Shown here in pieces: positions 7,496 to 16,873 of a stretch of 64,000 bases of DNA; the first letter of the stretch is position 1, and the number at the start of each line of letters is the position of its first letter. A model generated the notes under the pieces. It made no database searches, was not told the DNA's origin, and was given only the letters and a program-made list of their open reading frames with translations. The translations under genes were made by a program, and so were the position numbers. The DNA comes from JBMDXB01 sp048594975 (GTDB taxonomy: Bacteria > Acidobacteriota > Vicinamibacteria > Vicinamibacterales > 2-12-FULL-66-21): positions 17,444 to 81,443 of the forward strand of contig JBMDXQ010000125.1 in assembly GCA_048594975.1 (NCBI GenBank). Reading direction: 5' to 3'.

Positions 7496-9886
7496 GTGAT
7501 CAGCCTGCGGCACGCCCTGCGATCGATCCGCCGCATGCCCGCGCTCGCCGCCGTGGTCGTGCTCTCTCTCGGCGCCGGGATCGGCGTGAACACCGTCGTC
7601 TTCTCGTGGATCCAGTCGCGGGTGCTCGAGCCGCTGCCCGGCGTCCGCGACGGATTCGACCTCCACCTGGTCGAGCCACGCACTGCCAACGGACTCTACC
7701 CCGGTGCGTCGTGGCCCGAGTATCGCGACCTGCGCGACGGCCTGCGCACGTTCGACGCGCTCATCGCCTTCCGCATGACGCCCGTGTACGTCGGCGAGCC
7801 GGGACAGGTCGAACGCGCGTACGGCCAGCTCGTCTCCGACAACTACTTCGAGGCGCTCGGACTGCATCCTCATCTCGGGCGGTTTCCCATGGCCGACGAG
7901 ATGGCGGCCGGCGGCAGCCCGGTGGCCGTGATCTCGTACGACTGCTGGCGGACACGGTTCGCGGCAGACCCAAACGTCACGACCCGCAGCGTGCGGGTGA
8001 ATGGCCGCCCCATGCCGATCGTCGGCGTGGCGCACGAAGCGTTCCAGGGCACGGTGATGGGCGTGGCATTCGACCTGTGGCTGCCGGCGGCGCTGTCGCC
8101 CGACGAGTGGCGCTCGCTGGAAGCACGTAGTGCACGCGGCTTCTCGGTGATGGGCCGGCTGGCCCCGGGCGCGACCGCCGCCGCCGCGCGGGCGGAACTG
8201 GCGGGTGTGATGGGGCGTCTCGCGGCCGCGTTCCCGCAGACCAATGCGACCGTCGGAGCCGAGGTGCTCCGGATCTGGCAACCGCCGCGCGGACCGCAAC
8301 GGATGTTGACCGCCGCGGTGGCGCTGCTGCAGGCGCTCATGCTGCTCCTGCTGCTGGCCGTCTGCGGCAACGCGGCAACGCTCGTCCTCGCCCGCGCGAG
8401 CGCCCGGCAGCGCGAGATGGGCATCCGGTTTGCGCTCGGCGCCACGCCGCGGCGCGTCTTCGCGCTGCTGCTCACCGAGAACATGGTGCTGGCGCTCGCC
8501 GGGGCGGCACTCGGCGCCGCAATCGCCGTGTGGGGCACCGAGGCCCTGCGCGCCGGGCCGATGATCCGCGGCGTCCCGCTGAAGTTCCAGACCAGCATCG
8601 ACGGCACCGGCCTCGCCGTAGCCGCCGGGCTGGGCGTACTGTGCGGGCTGCTCGTCGGCCTGGCGCCGGCTCTCCAGCTCGGACGTGCCGGCGCGCAACT
8701 GGCCGGCCGCACGGGCGCAGCCCCCGCCGGACGGCACGAACTGCGGCTCGCGCTGATGGGCATACAGGTGGGCCTGGCGCTCGTCGTGCTCGTCGTCGCC
8801 GCGATTGCCTTCCGCAGCTTCCTGGAGGCGCGGGGCACTGATCCCGGCTTCCGACGGGAAGGCGTGCTGCTCGCGACGTACGACTTCGCCGGACGACGCG
8901 TGTCGGGCGCGGTGACCCGGGCGTTCGCCGCCACGCTGCTCGACGCATTGCGTGCGCTGCCGGCGTTGGACTCCGCCGCGATCGCGACGTCGGTGCCGCT
9001 CGACATCCACGGGATGCCCTCGCTGTCCTTCAGGCTCGAAGGCCGCGCCCGGCCGGACGTGATGGACCAGGCGCTCACCAACACGGTGACATCCGGCTAC
9101 TTCGACCTGATGCGGATTCCGATCCTGGCGGGCACCGACTTCGCTCCCCTGGCCGACGACGGCGTGACGGCACAGGCGATCGTGAACGAGGAGTTCGTGC
9201 GCCGTTACCTCGATGGCGGCCAGGCACCGGGGCGGCGCCTGGAGGTGCGCGGCCGCACGACGACGATCGTCGGCGTGACCGGCAACTCGCTCTACAACGC
9301 GTTCGGCGAGCCGGCTGTTCCCATCATCTATCTCTCGTACCGGGACTGGTCATCGCGCCTCGGCGAGATCCACCTTCGTGTCCGGGCCGGCTCCGAGTCC
9401 GCCATTGCGCCCGAGGTGCGGCGCGTCGTGCGCACGATCGACCCGGAGCTGCCGCTCTTCAACGTCCGGACGCTGACCGAACACGTCGAGGCCAATCTGG
9501 TGTTCCGGCGCATCCCGGCGCGCATCTTCGCGGTGCTCGCGCCCCTGCTGCTGGCGTTGACATCGATGGGAATCTACGCGATCGTGGCCTACACCGTCTC
9601 GCTGCGCACCACGGAGATCGGAGTGCGCATGGCGCTCGGCGCGAGGCCCCCGCAGGTAGTCCGGCAGCTGGTCGGCGAGAGCCTGGCCGTTGCCGCCACC
9701 GGCGGCCTCGCGGGATGGACGCTCGCGTTCATCGGCGCGCGGAACTTCGCGTCGAGCCGGTCGGCGGACCTCGCGGTCTTTGCCGGCGTGCCGGTCGTCC
9801 TGCTCGCGGTGGCGGCGCTGGCGTGCTGGCTGCCCGCGCGCAGGGCCGCACGGGTCGATCCGGCAGCGGCGCTGCGCGCCGAGTGA
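7496..9886 (+). CDS. ADOP-family FtsX/MacB-like permease (1)
   Basis: Encodes 796 aa from GTG 7496, preceded by GAGAGGA. The architecture is that of the acidobacterial duplicated permeases: N-terminal ISLRHALRSIRRMP, a membrane helix (~15-40), a long periplasmic MacB-PCD region, then an FtsX block (~265-420) with RQREMGIRFALGATPRRVFA, a second periplasmic region, and a C-terminal FtsX block (~670-790) with TTEIGVRMALGARPPQVVRQL and the ending LPARRAARVDPAAALRAE. No ATPase gene is adjacent, so these are 'orphan' permeases. The family is thought to move or handle envelope substrates; the substrate is unknown. The nearby two-component operon may control it. Confidence 0.9.
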   Translation: MISLRHALRSIRRMPALAAVVVLSLGAGIGVNTVVFSWIQSRVLEPLPGVRDGFDLHLVEPRTANGLYPGASWPEYRDLRDGLRTFDALIAFRMTPVYVGEPGQVERAYGQLVSDNYFEALGLHPHLGRFPMADEMAAGGSPVAVISYDCWRTRFAADPNVTTRSVRVNGRPMPIVGVAHEAFQGTVMGVAFDLWLPAALSPDEWRSLEARSARGFSVMGRLAPGATAAAARAELAGVMGRLAAAFPQTNATVGAEVLRIWQPPRGPQRMLTAAVALLQALMLLLLLAVCGNAATLVLARASARQREMGIRFALGATPRRVFALLLTENMVLALAGAALGAAIAVWGTEALRAGPMIRGVPLKFQTSIDGTGLAVAAGLGVLCGLLVGLAPALQLGRAGAQLAGRTGAAPAGRHELRLALMGIQVGLALVVLVVAAIAFRSFLEARGTDPGFRREGVLLATYDFAGRRVSGAVTRAFAATLLDALRALPALDSAAIATSVPLDIHGMPSLSFRLEGRARPDVMDQALTNTVTSGYFDLMRIPILAGTDFAPLADDGVTAQAIVNEEFVRRYLDGGQAPGRRLEVRGRTTTIVGVTGNSLYNAFGEPAVPIIYLSYRDWSSRLGEIHLRVRAGSESAIAPEVRRVVRTIDPELPLFNVRTLTEHVEANLVFRRIPARIFAVLAPLLLALTSMGIYAIVAYTVSLRTTEIGVRMALGARPPQVVRQLVGESLAVAATGGLAGWTLAFIGARNFASSRSADLAVFAGVPVVLLAVAALACWLPARRAARVDPAAALRAE

Positions 9887-9985
9887 CCCGGCGCAGCGAT
9901 CACGAACGATCAGCGTCTCGCCCGCCGCAGTGCCGCTATGTTAACGTGACGCCCAGATCAGTCACTCCTCACGAGAGGAATCGAC

Positions 9986-10582
9986 ATGTTCACAGCATGG
10001 GGACTGGCAATCGTCCTGGCGGCGGCGCAGCAGCCGCCGGCGCCACAGCAACCGTCCGCGCCGCCGCCGAGCGCCAAGCCACCGGCCGCGCAGCAGGCGA
10101 CGACGCCGCAGGTCGATCGGACGACGCTCTCCGGGAGCGCGACCTACACGTACAACAACCTGAAGGGGTTCATCCTGCGCTCGGCAGAGAAGATGCCACC
10201 CGACCAGTTCGGGTTCCAGCCCACGCCCGAGGTCCGCAGTTTCGCGCAGATCCTGGCGCACATCGCCGACGGCAACTACCTCCTCTGCTCCCCGGCACTC
10301 GGCGAGGACAATCCGAACGGCAAGGCGATGGATGCGATCGAGAAGCAGAAGTTCGCGCTGGAACCGCTCCTCGCGAAGCTCAAGGACTCGTTCACCTACT
10401 GCGACCGGGCCTACGCGGCGCTGACCGACGCGAATGCGACCGACATTGTACCGTTGATGACGTCGAAGCGCCCGCGCGTAGGCGTGCTCTGGTTCCACAT
10501 CGCGCATGCCTTCGAACACTACGGCAACCTCGTCACCTACCTGCGCATCAAGGGGATCGTCCCGCCCTCGAGCGAACGCTGA
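9986..10582 (+). CDS. Exported DinB-family (YfiT-like fold) protein
   Basis: Encodes 198 aa. A short N-terminal signal (MFTAWGLAIVLAAAQ) precedes a Pro/Gln/Ala-rich linker to ~45. A DinB-like four-helix domain follows, with the usual histidine positions visible in FAQILAHIADGNYL (~88-101) and FHIAHAFEHYGNLVTYLR (~172-189), which normally bind a divalent metal. GAGAGGAATCGAC before the ATG provides a ribosome site. DinB-fold proteins include thiol-dependent transferases and many of unknown function, and exported versions are common in acidobacteria. The substrate is unknown. Confidence 0.85.
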   Translation: MFTAWGLAIVLAAAQQPPAPQQPSAPPPSAKPPAAQQATTPQVDRTTLSGSATYTYNNLKGFILRSAEKMPPDQFGFQPTPEVRSFAQILAHIADGNYLLCSPALGEDNPNGKAMDAIEKQKFALEPLLAKLKDSFTYCDRAYAALTDANATDIVPLMTSKRPRVGVLWFHIAHAFEHYGNLVTYLRIKGIVPPSSER

Positions 10583-10933
10583 TCGAAGCCTGGCCGCGAC
10601 CGCTCTGGAGAAGGTATTGGCGCGCAGGGCGAACGGGATGAACTGACGCCGCGGCGGGATACCAACTCCCCGTTCAGGACCTCAATCGACCCGAGGACCG
10701 CATTGCCCATTGCGCGTGGGGCCCCACCCCGCGCGCCTTGACGCTCGCTTCGCTCGCGGGGGCGCTTTGCGCCTGCCGCCTCGCCTGCTCGGCGGAGCCG
10801 CTCACAAAACGAGTAGCGACATACCAAAACCGTAAGTCGCGGCGCCCGAAAGCTCGCCGAACGGCCCGGAATTGGCGGGAGCGACGGTGGGTGCGCCGGT
10901 TGCAGGGTCGAGCCTCTTTCCGGATCGACTCGC
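10583..10933. other. 351-base intergenic region with dispersed repeat copy B
   Basis: No supported gene is seen. The stretch contains the second copy of the repeat near 2,560 (CGCGCCTTGACGCTCGCTTC then GCTCGCGGG at ~10,729-10,760), followed by further GC-rich inverted pieces (GCCTGCTCGGCGGAGCC, ~10,785-10,801). Promoter elements for the downstream coiled-coil protein presumably lie in its last 100 bases but could not be fixed. Confidence 0.5.
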
Positions 10934-12379
10934 ATGGACTTCCGCGACTACGCTGCGACGCAGACATCGGAGCTCGTCAGCCGGCTGCTGGCCGACTCCT
11001 CCTCCACTTCCCGTCTGCACCTGGCGCGACTCCGCGCTGCCGTGGACGACGTGATCGGGACGATCGAGAGCGCGCTGGAGGCGTCGGGGGACCGCGATCG
11101 CGAGGTGGAGGAAGTCGTCGAGCAGCTCGCCCGTGCGGCGGCCACGCACGCCGACGAACGGGCAGCACGCGCGCTGGAACCGCTGCAGTCGGAACTGACG
11201 GCGCGCGCCGAAGAGGCCACGCTGCTCGCCGGATCGCTGGAGGAGGCACAGGGTCAGGTCGACGTGCTGCGCAGCGAGCTCGACGCCGCGCAGGCCCGGG
11301 CGGAGGCGCTCGCCGCGGAGCTCGAGTCGGCGCGCGCGCAGCTGGAAGATGCGCTGGCCGACCGCCTGCGCCTCGAGGAAACGGCGGCGGCGGCGACGAG
11401 CCAGGCGGAGGCGGCGGACGCCAAGCTCGAGGCGGTCACCGCGCTGTTCAAGACCAGCAACGCGCGCGTCAAGGTCCTCGAACGCACGCAGGAGGAGCAC
11501 GATCGAGTGGTGCGCGGACTGCAGGCGCGGCTGCAGAACCTGCCGGCGCCCGGTGCGAGCGGCGAGGCCGGCGCGTTACCAGTGCTCGACGAGCTGCTCA
11601 ACAGCTTCGAGGCGCTGTCCGCTTCGACCAGCATCGCGGACGTGCTGACCACGCTCACCGAACAGCTGGCCGCCGACTTCAGCCGCGTGGCGCTCTTCCG
11701 CGTCAAGGGCAACCGGCTCGAAGGAGAGCACCAGATCGGCATCGATCTTCCGTCCGACGTGGCCAAGGTCGTCATGCCACTCAGCATGGACTCGCTGCTC
11801 ACCCGCGCGGCGAGCTCGGGCGCGCTGCTGCGCCTCATCGAGAGCGAACTGGCGGACAGCAGCCGCGCCCCGTTTGCCGGATCGCCGAGCTGCGCGCTCG
11901 CGCTGCCCGTCGTCGTCAACGGCGAAACGCTGGCCGTCGTCTACGCCGACGACTCCGGCCAGGCGGAGAGCGACCGCGGCGCGGTCGATCTCGATCGGAG
12001 CGCGCGCGTCGCCGACGCGCTCGGACGGCACGCCGTCGCGTTGATCGCGCGGCTGACCACCGAGCTGAAGACGCTCGCCGAGCTGCGCGCCTACGCCGAT
12101 CTCCTGCTGAAGGAGATGGAGCAGATGTACACCGCGGACGTCGAGGCCGGCCAGTCGGGTCAAACGTTGATGAACCTGCTGAAGAGCAACCTCGAATACG
12201 CGCGCAGCATCTACGCGAGCCGCGTCGCGCACGAGGGGGCGGACGCGGCGTCGCTGCTCGAGGACCAGATCGCGCTGGTCATCGACACGCGGGTGGACAC
12301 GCCGTTCGGCCGCGACCTGGCGGTCGCGCTCGGCAGCGGCGACCCGGCGCTGTTGGTGCGACTCTCCGCCGGCGCGTAA
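10934..12379 (+). CDS. Coiled-coil plus GAF-domain protein
   Basis: Encodes 481 aa from ATG 10934. Residues ~50-200 form a long, heptad-rich, Ala/Glu/Arg coiled coil (LEEAQGQVDVLRSELDAAQA). Residues ~225-375 resemble a GAF fold (LLNSFEALSASTSIADVLTTL through ALALPVVVNGETLAVVYADD). The C-terminal ~100 residues are helical (LKTLAELRAYADLLLKEMEQMY). There is no kinase, cyclase or DNA-binding domain and no membrane segment, so it is probably a cytoplasmic scaffold or ligand-sensing partner. It is followed by a strong terminator and appears monocistronic. Confidence 0.75.
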   Translation: MDFRDYAATQTSELVSRLLADSSSTSRLHLARLRAAVDDVIGTIESALEASGDRDREVEEVVEQLARAAATHADERAARALEPLQSELTARAEEATLLAGSLEEAQGQVDVLRSELDAAQARAEALAAELESARAQLEDALADRLRLEETAAAATSQAEAADAKLEAVTALFKTSNARVKVLERTQEEHDRVVRGLQARLQNLPAPGASGEAGALPVLDELLNSFEALSASTSIADVLTTLTEQLAADFSRVALFRVKGNRLEGEHQIGIDLPSDVAKVVMPLSMDSLLTRAASSGALLRLIESELADSSRAPFAGSPSCALALPVVVNGETLAVVYADDSGQAESDRGAVDLDRSARVADALGRHAVALIARLTTELKTLAELRAYADLLLKEMEQMYTADVEAGQSGQTLMNLLKSNLEYARSIYASRVAHEGADAASLLEDQIALVIDTRVDTPFGRDLAVALGSGDPALLVRLSAGA

Positions 12380-12394
12380 CCCCTGCCGGCCGAG

Positions 12395-12445
12395 GAAAAA
12401 GAGGGGCTGCCTCCTTTCCCGAAAAGGTGGCAGCCCCCTTTTCTT
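12395..12445. terminator. Strong bidirectional terminator-like hairpin
   Basis: GGGGCTGCC at 12403-12411 pairs with GGCAGCCCC at 12429-12437. The inner CCTTT and AAAGG also pair, giving a 14-pair stem with one mismatched step. An A run precedes it and a T run (12439-12442) follows, so it could terminate both strands. It lies 23 bases after the coiled-coil gene stop. A related hairpin occurs at 32,924-32,953. Confidence 0.8.
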
Positions 12446-12599
12446 GCGATTCTCCACGAAGTCCTTCCCGCTCTGAGGTTTGGCAGTGGGGTCGCGCGCA
12501 GACGCACGCCAGCGCAAAGACACCAGCCACGACTCCGGAAGAGCGGGGCGTTCACGTCGGGTTATCATTGCCGGTCCCCCTTCAGGAGGTCATGGCACG

Positions 12600-14339
12600 A
12601 TGAACGCCCGTCGTCTCTTTACACCTCTGGTCGCGCTGCTGGTCCTGCTCGTCGCCGGGCACGGCGTGGCGCAGGCGCCGCAGCCGCAGCCCGCCGCGCC
12701 CAACCACGTCCACTACACGCAGCCGCCGGAGCAGAAGCCCTCACCCACCGGCGCCCTGGCGCCACGGCTGCAGAATCTCGGGACGCACAGCTTCCCGGTG
12801 TCGACCAAGAACAAGCAGGCGCAGCTGTTCATCAACCAGGGCGTCAACCTCGCCTACGCGTTCAACCACGCCGAGTCGCACCGCGCCTTCCGCGAGGCCG
12901 CCCGCCTCGACTCGACGCTGGCGATGGCGTACTGGGGACAAGCGCTGGTGCTCGGCCCGAACATCAACGCGCTGATGGAACCGAACGAGGAACCGAACGC
13001 CCGGCAGCTCGCCGAGAAGGCGGCGTCGCTCAAGGCCCGCGCCTCGGCGCGCGAACGCGCGCTCATCGACGCGCTGCTCCAGCGCTACTCGGGTCGCGGC
13101 GAAGACCGCCGGGCGCGCGACGAGGCGTACGCCGCGGCGATGCGCAAGGTCCACCAGCAGTTCCCCGCCGACCCCGACGTCGCGATGCTCTACGTCGAAT
13201 CGGTCATGGACCTGCGCCCGTGGGGCTACTGGACTGGCGACGGACGCCCGCACGAGGGCATCGCCGAGATCGTGGCGCTCACTGAACAGGTGATTGCGCG
13301 CCACCCCAGGCACCCGGGGGCGCTCCACATGTATATCCACCAGATGGAAGCGCACACCCCGGCGAAAGCGGAGAAAGCCGCCGACACCCTGCTGACGCTG
13401 ATGCCGGCGGCGGGACACATAGTGCACATGCCGTCGCACATCTACCAGCGCATCGGCCGCTACGCCGACGCGGCGCGCAGCAACGAGCTCGCGATGCAGG
13501 CCGACGAGGACTACATCACCCAGTGCCGGGCACAGGGCCTGTACCCGATGGCCTATTACCCGCACAACATCCACTTCTTCTGGTTCGCCGTTACCGCCGA
13601 GGGCCGCAGCGCCGCGGCCATCGAGAGCGCGCGCAAGCTCGCGGCGCGCGTCGACGACCAGACGCTGAAGGTTGTCCCGATTCTCGCGGCGTTCCGGGTC
13701 GTCCCCTATTACGCGCTGACGCGGTTCGGCAGGTGGAACGAGATGTTGAAGGAACCCGAGCCTCCCGGCCATCCCTTCCTGCGCGGCACCTGGCACTACG
13801 CCCGCGGCCTGGCGCGCGTCGCCACCGGACAACTGGCGGAGGCCGAACAGGAGCTCGCGCGGGTGAACGAGATCCTGAAGGACCCGGTCCTCGATCAGCC
13901 GTTGTTCTCGCAGAACACCGGGCGCGCGGTCCTCGCGATCGCGCCGGCCGTGCTCGGCGGGGAGATCGCGGCGGCGCGCCGCGACTACGACGCCGCGATC
14001 GCGCTGCTGTCGCGCGCGGTGCGGCTCGAAGACGGCCTGGTCTACACCGAGCCCGCGGAATGGCACTTTCCGCCGCGCCATGCGCTCGGCGCCGTGCTGC
14101 TCGAAGCCGGCCGGCCGGCCGAGGCGGAAACGGTCTACTGGGACGACCTGCGCCGCAACACTGAGAACGGCTGGGCGCTGTTCGGCGTCTGGCAGGCGTT
14201 GACCGCCCAGGGCAAGAAGGCTGACGCCGAGCTCGCCGAAGCTCGCTTCACGAAGGCCTGGGCGCGCGCCGACGTGTCGCTGAACTCTTCGCGGTTCGGG
14301 CGGAAGGCTCCGGTGACGACGACCGCGAGCGGCCGGTAA
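12600..14339 (+). CDS. Exported TPR-repeat protein
   Basis: Encodes 579 aa. ATG 12600 is chosen because AGGAGGT ends 9 bases upstream and a signal peptide follows (MNARRLFTPLVALLVLLVAGHGVAQ). An earlier ATG (12592) gives only three codons. Helical TPR-like repeats fill the body: INQGVNLAYAFNHAESHRAFREAARLDSTLAMAYWG near 80-115, then AVLGGEIAAARRDYDAAIALL and a C-terminal repeat (VLLEAGRPAEAETVYWDDLRR). A His-rich middle (HPRHPGALHMYIHQMEAH, HMPSHIYQRIGRY) is characteristic of this acidobacterial/proteobacterial 'tetratricopeptide' family. The function is unknown. It converges with the GMC gene. Confidence 0.85.
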   Translation: MNARRLFTPLVALLVLLVAGHGVAQAPQPQPAAPNHVHYTQPPEQKPSPTGALAPRLQNLGTHSFPVSTKNKQAQLFINQGVNLAYAFNHAESHRAFREAARLDSTLAMAYWGQALVLGPNINALMEPNEEPNARQLAEKAASLKARASARERALIDALLQRYSGRGEDRRARDEAYAAAMRKVHQQFPADPDVAMLYVESVMDLRPWGYWTGDGRPHEGIAEIVALTEQVIARHPRHPGALHMYIHQMEAHTPAKAEKAADTLLTLMPAAGHIVHMPSHIYQRIGRYADAARSNELAMQADEDYITQCRAQGLYPMAYYPHNIHFFWFAVTAEGRSAAAIESARKLAARVDDQTLKVVPILAAFRVVPYYALTRFGRWNEMLKEPEPPGHPFLRGTWHYARGLARVATGQLAEAEQELARVNEILKDPVLDQPLFSQNTGRAVLAIAPAVLGGEIAAARRDYDAAIALLSRAVRLEDGLVYTEPAEWHFPPRHALGAVLLEAGRPAEAETVYWDDLRRNTENGWALFGVWQALTAQGKKADAELAEARFTKAWARADVSLNSSRFGRKAPVTTTASGR

Positions 14340-14361
14340 CGGACCGGCGCGGACCAAGAAA

Positions 14362-14398
14362 CAGGGAGCCAGGGTCGCTGCCGCGTCCCTGCTCCCTG
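14362..14398. terminator. Hairpin between convergent genes
   Basis: CAGGGAGCCAGGG at 14362-14374 pairs with CCCTGCTCCCTG at 14387-14398 with one bulged base. It lies between the stops of the TPR gene (plus) and the GMC gene (minus). There is no T tract, so it may act as a transcript-end stabiliser rather than a classic terminator. Confidence 0.55.
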
Positions 14399-14426
14399 CC
14401 GGGAGGCAGTCCGCGACCGCACGGTC

Positions 14427-16136
14427 CTACAGCGCCCCCTGCTTCATCTGCTCCATCAGGTAGTCGGTCGATCGGACCGCCAGCGCCATGATCGTCAGCG
14501 TCGGGTTCTGGCAGCCGCACGAGACGAAGCATGACCCGTCCATCACGAACAGGTTGCCGATGTCGTGCGTCTGCTGGAACGGGGTGAGCACGGACGTCTT
14601 CGGATCGCGGCCCATGCGCGCCACGCCGACCTCGTGGATGCCCATGCCCGGCACGCGGTTGGGCACCGTCCACGGACGGATGTTCTTCGCCCCCGCGGCA
14701 TCGAGCATCTCGGCGGCGGTCTCCGCCATGTCGGGGATCATCGCTTGCTCGTTCTCGCTCCACGTCATGTGGATGCGCAGCACCGGGATGCCGAAGACGT
14801 CGACCGTGTTCGGGTCGATCTCGACGTAGTTGTCGGGCCGCGCGAGGCACTCGCCGAAGCCGGACAGCCCGAGCGAGTTGACCGACTGCCGCACGGCCTG
14901 CTTGAACGCCTCGCCGAAGCCGGGCGCATTGAGGTTGAAGTTCACGCTCGCGCCGCCCTGGAATCCATAGCCGCGCAGGAAGCCCTTGTGGCGAGCGCCG
15001 TCCTTCGTATTGCGGAACCGGATCACGTACAGCCCGTTGGGCCGGCGCGGCCCGTCGAGGCTCGCCTTGGCCGGCAGGTCGGGGAACTCACCCGACGCGC
15101 CTCCCGCCACCCAGAGGTGATCCTGCAGGTACTTGCCGAGGAGGCCGCTCGAGTTCGCCAGCCCGCCGGCGTACCGGCGCGTTGCGGAGTTGAACAGCAC
15201 GCGCACCGACTCGAGCGCCTGCGCGCACAGCACGACGACGCGGCCGTAGACCTCGCGCGGCTGACGGGTCACGCGATCGATGTAGAGCACGCCGCGGGCG
15301 CGGTTGCGCGCCTCGTCCATGAGGACCTGGTAGACGAGCGCGTTGGTGATCAACGTGCACCGGCCGGTCTTCACGGCGTCGGCGACGGTGGTGAACGCCG
15401 AGTTGAAGTACGAGCGCGTCACGCACCCGAGCTCGCAGGGTCCGCAGTAGTGGCACGCCATACGGCCGTTGATCGGCTTCGTGATGTTCGCCGCGCGGCC
15501 GAGCGTGACGGTGCGCCCCAGCTTCTGCTTCACGCGCGTGCGCAGCTGCGTCTCCGCGCAGCTCATGCTCATCGGCGGATGGAACCGTCCGTCGGGCAGC
15601 TCGGGAACTCCCTCGGCAATGCCGGTAATGCCTACGTACTCCTCGACGAGATCGTAGTACGGCGCCAGGTCGGCGTAGCCGATCGGCCAGTCGTCGCCAT
15701 AGCCGTCGAACGACGCCCCCTTCAAGTCCTGCTCGCTCAGGCGATAGCTCTGTCGGCCCCATACGTTCGTACGGCCGCCGACGATGCGCATCCGTCCCTG
15801 CCAGGAGAACGGCTTCTCCCTCGGCGTCGTGTACGGCTCCTCCAGGTCGTTGACAAACCAGTCGTAGTTCTCCTCGCGGCAGGCGTAGCAGTCCTTCTGC
15901 ACCGGGCGCGTGCGCCGGATCACGTCCGGCATGCTGTTGCGGTATTTCGGCTCGAACGGGCGCGTGTGCTCGCGGTAGTCGGCCGGCGTGTGCGCGCGAC
16001 CGGCATCGAGCAGGGCGATCCGCACCCCCGCCTCGGCGAGCCGCTTCGCGACCCACCCACCGGACGCGCCGGAGCCGATCACGAGCACGTCGAACGTCTG
16101 TCCTGCCTGATCCTGTCTGGTGGTCTGCACGGGCAC
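14427..16136 (-). CDS. GMC-family sugar/alcohol dehydrogenase with Cys cluster
   Basis: Encodes 569 aa. The FAD-binding Rossmann motif VIGSGASGGWVA is at 19-30. The GMC C-terminal domain carries the catalytic pair His501 (GIHEVG) and Asn544 (CGCQNPTLTIM). A distinctive insert CHYCGPCELGC places Cys at 228, 231, 234 and 238, where fructose and glucose dehydrogenases of this family hold an Fe-S cluster. A second CYAC is at 83-86. There is no signal peptide, so export with a Tat-type partner is possible. The divergent gene at 16235 encodes the gluconate-2-dehydrogenase subunit-3-like partner. Together they probably oxidise a sugar and pass electrons to the respiratory chain. Confidence 0.9.
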   Translation of the reverse strand: MPVQTTRQDQAGQTFDVLVIGSGASGGWVAKRLAEAGVRIALLDAGRAHTPADYREHTRPFEPKYRNSMPDVIRRTRPVQKDCYACREENYDWFVNDLEEPYTTPREKPFSWQGRMRIVGGRTNVWGRQSYRLSEQDLKGASFDGYGDDWPIGYADLAPYYDLVEEYVGITGIAEGVPELPDGRFHPPMSMSCAETQLRTRVKQKLGRTVTLGRAANITKPINGRMACHYCGPCELGCVTRSYFNSAFTTVADAVKTGRCTLITNALVYQVLMDEARNRARGVLYIDRVTRQPREVYGRVVVLCAQALESVRVLFNSATRRYAGGLANSSGLLGKYLQDHLWVAGGASGEFPDLPAKASLDGPRRPNGLYVIRFRNTKDGARHKGFLRGYGFQGGASVNFNLNAPGFGEAFKQAVRQSVNSLGLSGFGECLARPDNYVEIDPNTVDVFGIPVLRIHMTWSENEQAMIPDMAETAAEMLDAAGAKNIRPWTVPNRVPGMGIHEVGVARMGRDPKTSVLTPFQQTHDIGNLFVMDGSCFVSCGCQNPTLTIMALAVRSTDYLMEQMKQGAL

Positions 16137-16234
16137 CTGCCTCGGGACTCGACGTGCCCAATGGTAAACTGACGCGTTGGTCGGTTGAAAGCACCTATGC
16201 CGCCGGCGCGTTCTGCACCGCCGAGGTCGCTCCT

Positions 16235-16873
16235 ATGGCCACACGCCGTGAAATGCTGCAGGCGCTCGCCGCTTCGCTCGGCGCCGGCGCCATCGTACCG
16301 GGACTCGCCGCCGATCATCTCCACCGTCACCTCGCCGTGCCCGGCGCGGTCGAGCAGGCGGACGTGAAGTCGAAAGCCGCAGCCTACAAGCCGGCGTTCC
16401 TCGACGCGCATCAGCTCGCGACCGTCGCGTCGCTCGCCGAGCGCCTCGTGCCCGGCGCTTCGCGCGCGAATACGGCCGAGTTCATCGACCAGCTGCTCGC
16501 CGCCGATTCGCACGACGATCAGCGTGCGTTCCTCGTGGCGCTCGGTGCGGTCGAGGGTCAGGCGCTGGCGCGCGGCCGCCGGCCGTGGATCAAGCTCACC
16601 GACGCCGAACAGATCGCCATCCTCACCGACGCGTCGACCATGGCGCCGTCAGAAGCGCCGCCGAAGCCGTGGACCAGGGGCGAGCCGGTCTCCTACGGCC
16701 GCGTGCCGGAGCCGCCCGCGCCGTTGACGCTCCGCGATCACTTCGACCTGCTCAAGCGCTGGATTGCCGGCGCCTACTACTCGTCGGAGATCGGCATGAA
16801 GGAGCTCGGGTGGACGGGCAACGTGGTACACCCCGCGTTTCCGGGGTGCGACCATCCCGGCGGTCACGCCTGA
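16235..16873 (+). CDS. Gluconate 2-dehydrogenase subunit 3 family protein
   Basis: Encodes 212 aa from ATG 16235. The N terminus is Tat-like (MATRREMLQALAASLGAG). The body (FLDAHQLATVASLAERLVPG, then AEFIDQLLA, then DHFDLLKRWIAGAYYSSEIGMKELGW) matches the gluconate-2-dehydrogenase subunit 3 pattern of a small, exported, helical subunit that escorts a GMC-type flavoprotein. It is divergent from the GMC gene with a ~98-base shared promoter region. Its last 10 bases overlap, tail to tail, the end of the PHP gene. Confidence 0.88.
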   Translation: MATRREMLQALAASLGAGAIVPGLAADHLHRHLAVPGAVEQADVKSKAAAYKPAFLDAHQLATVASLAERLVPGASRANTAEFIDQLLAADSHDDQRAFLVALGAVEGQALARGRRPWIKLTDAEQIAILTDASTMAPSEAPPKPWTRGEPVSYGRVPEPPAPLTLRDHFDLLKRWIAGAYYSSEIGMKELGWTGNVVHPAFPGCDHPGGHA

